From JAJYKC01 sp963823105 (GTDB taxonomy: Bacteria; Acidobacteriota; Terriglobia; Bryobacterales; Bryobacteraceae): a stretch of 64,000 nt of DNA. The first letter of the stretch is position 1. Each line of letters starts with the position of its first letter. The DNA lies in contig CAWGKC010000002.1 of NCBI GenBank assembly GCA_963823105.1, positions 248,001-312,000 on the forward strand. The letters run 5' to 3'. The translations under genes and the position numbers were made by a program. Below the pieces are notes generated by a model. That model was not told the DNA's origin and ran no database searches. It saw only the letters and a program-made list of their open reading frames with translations. Of this stretch, positions 60,191 to 64,000 are shown piece by piece.

Positions 60191-61537
60191 TCATTCCCGC
60201 TCTGGCGCCAACGCCTCCGCCGCTTCCTTCGCGCCGCGGATGCAATCCGGAATGCCGATGCCGTGATAGGCGTTGCCCGCGAGCGCGAGGCCCGGGATCG
60301 CGTCGACGATCGATTCGATTCGCTGCACGCGGTCTTCGTGGCCGACGTTGTATTGGGGCATGGCGCGGGGCCAGCGCGAGACATTGGCGAAGAGGGGCGT
60401 GGCGGTCAGGCCCAGGATTCGGCGTAATTCGCCACGCGCGGCCGCAACCACGCCGGCGTCGTCCAGATCCATCGCGCCGGCGCCGAAGAAGCAGCGCAAC
60501 ACCGCCTTGTCCGCCGGCGCGCGGCCGTCGAATTTGTTGTGGACGAAGGTGCAGGCAAGCAGGCGCTCGCGCTCGCGTTTGGGAACGAGAAAGCCGAAGC
60601 CGGGCGGGAGAGCGACGCAATCGGCTCGCGAATAACCGAGCGCCAACGTCAGCGCATCGTTGTAGGGGATGGCTTCCAGGAGTCCGCCGAGTTCCTCATT
60701 CAAGGGCCGCATCACCGGTGCGGCCGCCCACGCCGGACAGGCCACGAGCACAGCGTCGGTGGCGAAGTCAGCGCCGGAGACGCGCAGGCGGAAGCCGGGC
60801 TCGACGCTCTCGACAACGCCCGTTACGAACTCGACGCGGCCGCGCAACGTTTCTACCAGACGTTCGACAAGCGATCCGAGGCCGCGCTTGAGAGAACGGA
60901 ATACCGGGCCGGCAGTGCGAACCGCGTTTCGCCGGGCGGCGATCGCCCCGCGCGTCAGGCTGCCGTAGCGTCGCTCCATCTCGACGAACTGCGGCAGCAC
61001 GGCCCGGGCGCTCAACCGCGCCGGATCGCCGCCATAGACGCCCGCCAGCAACGGCTCGGCGATGTAATCGGCGACCTCGCGCCCAAAGTGGGCCAGCAGA
61101 AACTCTTCGACGGAGCGGTCCGCGCCCGCTAGCGCCGGCCGCCGAAAAAACTCCAGACCCATGCCCAGCTTCGCCCGCCACCCGAGCAGCGGCGTGCGCA
61201 GCATCGGCCCGATGCGCGACGGCGCCACCATCATTACGCCCTCAGGCAGCGGGATCAGCCGGCCAGCGCGAAGAATGTAGGTGACGCGGCCGCGATCGTT
61301 CGAAGGGATCACTTCGTCTTCCAGACCCAGTTCGCGGATCAGTTCCATCGCCCACGGCTTCGACGCCAGAAAACTGTCCGGGCCGCATTCCACCACGCAG
61401 CCGTCCACGCAATCGGTGCGCAGCAGGCCTCCCAGCCGCGGCTCGCGCTCGATGAGCACAACGCCGGCGCCCCGCCGCGCCAGATAGTAGGCGGCGGCGA
61501 GACCGGAGATTCCGCCGCCGACTACTGCGACTTTCAT
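60191..61537 (-). CDS. hemY: Protoporphyrinogen oxidase
   Basis: 448 residues. FAD Rossmann motif 'VAVVGGGISGLAAAYYLARR', then 'LGGLLRTDCVDGCVVECGPD', 'DEVIPSNDRGRVTYILRAGR', 'LGMGLEFFRRPALAGADRSV' and 'LAGNAYHGIGIPDCIRGAKE'. Converts (copro)protoporphyrinogen to the porphyrin; the HemY group includes enzymes acting on coproporphyrinogen III. It follows hemE by 15 bases in the same transcript, consistent with heme synthesis. Start ATG 61537 gives a normal N-terminus. Confidence 0.92.
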   Translation of the reverse strand: MKVAVVGGGISGLAAAYYLARRGAGVVLIEREPRLGGLLRTDCVDGCVVECGPDSFLASKPWAMELIRELGLEDEVIPSNDRGRVTYILRAGRLIPLPEGVMMVAPSRIGPMLRTPLLGWRAKLGMGLEFFRRPALAGADRSVEEFLLAHFGREVADYIAEPLLAGVYGGDPARLSARAVLPQFVEMERRYGSLTRGAIAARRNAVRTAGPVFRSLKRGLGSLVERLVETLRGRVEFVTGVVESVEPGFRLRVSGADFATDAVLVACPAWAAAPVMRPLNEELGGLLEAIPYNDALTLALGYSRADCVALPPGFGFLVPKRERERLLACTFVHNKFDGRAPADKAVLRCFFGAGAMDLDDAGVVAAARGELRRILGLTATPLFANVSRWPRAMPQYNVGHEDRVQRIESIVDAIPGLALAGNAYHGIGIPDCIRGAKEAAEALAPERE

Positions 61538-61552
61538 ACTTCGCTCAGGGCG

Positions 61553-62575
61553 CTAAGGACGGAACTCGCGCACCATCTGCACCACGGCCTTCACGTTCTC
61601 AACCGGCGTTCCGGGCAGAATGCCGTGGCCGGTGTTGACGATATGGCCGGGGCGCGTGCCGGTGCGCTTCAGCAGCTCATGCACTTTGGCCTTCAGCTCG
61701 GGAAGCGGAGCGAAGAGCGCGGCCGGATCGAGGTTTCCCTGCACGGCCGAGCGGTAGCTGATGTCCATCCAGGCCAGGTCGATATTCACGCGCCAATCGA
61801 CGCCCATCACGTCCCCGCCGGCGGCGTGCAGCTCGCGGAAAAATCCCGCCACGCCCGTGCCGAAGTGGATCACCGGCACGCTGGCCGAGCGGATGCGTTC
61901 GATCAGCGCGCGCGAATAGGGCGCCACGTAGCGCACATAGTCGTCCGGGCCCAGGCATCCGGCCCAGCTATCGAAAACCTGGATGGCCCGCGCGCCTCCG
62001 GCCACTTGCGAGAGGGCGAACGGGCCCAGAACGTCCACCAGTTTCCCCATCAAACGCCGCCACAGCGTCTCGTCGCCGTACATCATTAACTTGGTCTTCA
62101 AAAAGTCCCGCGACGGACCGCCCTCGATCATGTAACTGGCCAGCGTGAACGGCGCGCCGACGAAACCGATCACCGGCACCCTTCCGGCGAGGGCGCGCGT
62201 CACCATCTGGATCGACTCGCTGACGTAGTTCAGATCGTCGGTGTTGGAAATGGACAAGCTGTCGATGTCGGAAGAAGTGCGGACGGGATTGTCGATCACC
62301 GGCCCCTTGCTTTCTACGAAGCGCAGCTTCAATCCCATCGGCTCGACGGGCAGCAGCAGGTCGGCGAAGATGATCGCCGCGTCGACATCCAGAATCTCCA
62401 CCGGCTGCAGCGTCACTTCCGCGGCCAGCTCCGGCCGCTTGCAGATCTCCAGAATCCCGGCGTGCGACCGCACCTCGCGGTACTGCTTCAAATATCTTCC
62501 CGCCTGCCGCATGAACCACACGGGACGAACGTCGGTCGGCCGGCGGCGGCAAGCATCCAAAAAACGGCTGGTCAT
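61553..62575 (-). CDS. hemE: Uroporphyrinogen III decarboxylase
   Basis: 340 residues from the ATG at 62575, which overlaps the apbE stop (ATGA at 62572-62575). Conserved blocks are 'PVWFMRQAGRYLKQYREVRS', 'AIIFADLLLPVEPMGLKLRF', 'VIGFVGAPFTLASYMIEGGP', 'VIHFGTGVAGFFRELHAAGG' and 'IVNTGHGILPGTPVENVKAV'. It removes four carboxyls to make coproporphyrinogen III. The active-site Asp is in 'IIFADLLLPV'. A few upstream codons are open but would overlap apbE further. Confidence 0.95.
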   Translation of the reverse strand: MTSRFLDACRRRPTDVRPVWFMRQAGRYLKQYREVRSHAGILEICKRPELAAEVTLQPVEILDVDAAIIFADLLLPVEPMGLKLRFVESKGPVIDNPVRTSSDIDSLSISNTDDLNYVSESIQMVTRALAGRVPVIGFVGAPFTLASYMIEGGPSRDFLKTKLMMYGDETLWRRLMGKLVDVLGPFALSQVAGGARAIQVFDSWAGCLGPDDYVRYVAPYSRALIERIRSASVPVIHFGTGVAGFFRELHAAGGDVMGVDWRVNIDLAWMDISYRSAVQGNLDPAALFAPLPELKAKVHELLKRTGTRPGHIVNTGHGILPGTPVENVKAVVQMVREFRP

Positions 62576-63639
62576 TGTAGCCATGCGCATGGCGTGTCCA
62601 ATCTGTCTTCGCAGAAAAAGACGCGATATTCCTTCTGTTTATGTTTCGCCGCCCAAGCGCGGCCCAAAATGTAATACGGCTTGGCCCAGGCTTCGCTGTC
62701 GATCGTCCGGGGAGCGATTACCGACACCGACAACATACCCTCCGATGGATAGCCGGTGCGCGGATCCATTATGTGAGAGTACATCTTCCCTTCGGCGTAA
62801 AAAAACTTCTCATAGTTACCCGACGTGGACATCGATTCGTCTTTCAGCGCCACGCGCGCCACCCGCCGGGATTCGCTTTTCGGATCGCGAATGCCGATCT
62901 TCCATCCCGGCTCGCCCGGCGGCGCGCCGATGGCGTATATGCTGCTGGAGGCCGCCGAGATCAGCGCCGAGGCGATGCCGGCGTTCTTCAAAATCTCCGC
63001 CAACCTGTCCACCGCATACCCTTTCCCGATGCCGCCCGGATCGATCTCCACTCCCGGTTTCGCGAATCGGACGGTCCGGGTTTTTTCATCGAGCAGGATG
63101 TTGCGCCAGCCCACGGTCTCCAGCGCGCCGTCGATCTCGGCGCGGTGCGGCAGATGTCCGGTTCCTTTGTAGAAGCCCCAAACTTTCATCAGCGGTCCAA
63201 CGGTGATATCGAACGTCCCTTCACTTTGCCGGCTGTATTCCACGCACGCCGCCAGCAGATCGAACAACTCGCGGGAGATATGCACGGGCCGTTGCCCAGC
63301 CAATCGGTTCACTTCGCTCCATTCGCTCTCCGGCCTGTAATTCGACAGCTCGCGGTCCAATCTCCGGGCCTCTTCGAGCGCCTGGGCGATGGCGGTCTCA
63401 AGCCGGGTGCGGTCCAGTCCGTAGGCAACGATGGTAAACGCTCCGCCCATGGCGTCCACGCTACCCTCGGCACGCAGGGGCGTCGGGGTGGCTGCCGGGG
63501 TTCCCGCCGCCCCGCGCGAAATGCACGATGCGGCAAACAACAAAGTTAGCACACCATGTTTGATTCGTCGCCTTTTTTTGGGCTTCGGCGGCTCAAGTCT
63601 GCAAAGTATTGATTTCAAAAGAGAATCATTCCTGCGCAT
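62572..63639 (-). CDS. apbE: FAD:protein FMN transferase (ApbE family)
   Basis: 355 residues with a membrane anchor or signal ('HGVLTLLFAASCISRGAAGT'; a lipobox-like 'AASC' is present). ApbE motifs: 'VDAMGGAFTIVAYGLDRTRL', 'EARRLDRELSNYRPESEWSE', 'EGTFDITVGPLMKVWGFYKG', 'VEIDPGGIGKGYAVDRLAEI', 'DESMSTSGNYEKFFYAEGKM' and 'YSHIMDPRTGYPSEGM'. Attaches FMN to Thr of membrane or periplasmic proteins such as NqrB/C or RnfG. The partner is not encoded here. Its end overlaps hemE and its start overlaps rbfA by 14 bases. Confidence 0.93.
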   Translation of the reverse strand: MRRNDSLLKSILCRLEPPKPKKRRRIKHGVLTLLFAASCISRGAAGTPAATPTPLRAEGSVDAMGGAFTIVAYGLDRTRLETAIAQALEEARRLDRELSNYRPESEWSEVNRLAGQRPVHISRELFDLLAACVEYSRQSEGTFDITVGPLMKVWGFYKGTGHLPHRAEIDGALETVGWRNILLDEKTRTVRFAKPGVEIDPGGIGKGYAVDRLAEILKNAGIASALISAASSSIYAIGAPPGEPGWKIGIRDPKSESRRVARVALKDESMSTSGNYEKFFYAEGKMYSHIMDPRTGYPSEGMLSVSVIAPRTIDSEAWAKPYYILGRAWAAKHKQKEYRVFFCEDRLDTPCAWLQ

Positions 63640-63988
63640 CGCGGGGCCGGCCGCGCCGCACCCGCTTCAGCAAATGCTCCATACGCTCGCCGAGCTGCGA
63701 GGAAATGTCCGCCGCAAAGTGCAGCTCGGGAACGCGGAATAACTCCAAACGCTGCGCCACCTTGCGCCGCAGGTAATCGCGCGCCCCCTGGAGCGCCTTA
63801 ACGCCTTCGGCGGCATCCTCCTTATTGGGAAAGCCCAGTTGAATTTGGGCGTGGCGCATGTCGGGAGAGACGATCACCTGCGTCACCACCGCCGACAAAA
63901 CACGCGGGTCCGACATCTCATAAGAGATCAGCTCGCTCAACTCCTCGCGCAAGGCCTCGCTAACTCGTTCGGTACGATGAGAATCCAT
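63626..63988 (-). CDS. rbfA: Ribosome-binding factor A
   Basis: 120 residues, KH-type fold. 'RTERVSEALREELSELISYE', 'MSDPRVLSAVVTQVIVSPDM', 'RHAQIQLGFPNKEDAAEGVK' and 'ALQGARDYLRRKVAQRLELF', then 'VPELHFAADISSQLGERMEH'. Aids 16S rRNA maturation of the 30S subunit. Usually in the nusA-infB-rbfA cluster; the upstream DNA lies beyond the window. First gene seen of the rbfA-apbE-hemE-hemY transcript. Confidence 0.94.
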   Translation of the reverse strand: MDSHRTERVSEALREELSELISYEMSDPRVLSAVVTQVIVSPDMRHAQIQLGFPNKEDAAEGVKALQGARDYLRRKVAQRLELFRVPELHFAADISSQLGERMEHLLKRVRRGRPRDAQE

Positions 63989-64000
63989 AGATAACCCGCC

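Noticed and set aside
60144..60201. Inverted repeat AGCGGGATG / CATTCCCGCT at the end of hemY
   Set aside because: One arm is inside the coding region, the loop is about 39 bases, and the arms are imperfect; not a credible terminator or REP element.
1..64000. CRISPR arrays, rRNA, tRNA, insertion sequences
   Set aside because: No spaced direct repeats, rRNA signature or transposase was seen on either strand.

Overview
The window looks like chromosomal DNA of a soil Acidobacteriota, most likely of the Solibacter/Bryobacter group. This is inferred from gene content, not from any rRNA or phylogenetic marker. The DNA is GC-rich and carries a diderm-type gene set: LolA-like, PilM-N-O-P, exported TPR, BON, SYLF and HAF-type proteins. 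It also has a futalosine-pathway menaquinone gene (mqnD), bacillithiol synthesis (bshA), a selenocysteine synthase (selA), and several large secreted phosphoesterases and beta-rich proteins. No rRNA, tRNA, CRISPR array or transposase was recognised.

Layout. 1-12.2 kb: 3' part of glnE, KDPG aldolase, selA, an FtsX-type permease, two exported TPR proteins, a BON protein, a DUF2461 protein, murB and infC. infC is preceded by a leader peptide whose stop overlaps its start. 12.2-18.5 kb: HNH nuclease and ComF, a three-gene operon of secreted beta-rich proteins whose first gene has a G10 tract in its signal peptide, and an esterase. 18.7-26.3 kb: Hpt protein, mqnD, HEAT-repeat protein, hydrolases and valS. 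26.3-33.9 kb: a minus-strand type IV pilus / type II secretion-like assembly operon, lolA-like > pilC > pilB > pilM > pilN > pilO > pilP > a pseudopilin with a collagen-like tract. 34-37 kb: fliW-csrA-flagellin, with a probable CsrA-binding leader. 37-40.6 kb: YdcF-like, cupin and exported YqgE genes, then a four-gene cassette of unknown function. 40.7-44 kb: xseA-bshA, a small unknown gene and a MazEF-like pair. 44-50.2 kb: methyltransferase, M50-like protease with a B-box membrane partner, an ABC transporter with a fused double permease, and cytochrome P460. 50.2-58.3 kb: nadE, two secreted phosphoesterases, methyltransferase, SYLF protein. 58.7-60.1 kb: HigBA-like toxin-antitoxin and ORF6N protein. 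60.2-64 kb: rbfA-apbE-hemE-hemY.

A striking property of this sequence is the number of broken reading frames in genes that should be intact: glnE, selA, valS (five breaks), pilO, flagellin, nadE and others. Of 16 breaks found, 15 need the same correction, removal of one base. Single-base insertion errors in the assembly are the likely explanation. The affected genes are annotated here as whole genes with the breaks marked. On a larger scale, the strand composition is C-rich on the plus strand in 1-26 kb and 49-64 kb but G-rich between about 26 and 49 kb, whichever strand is coding, which suggests an inverted block.
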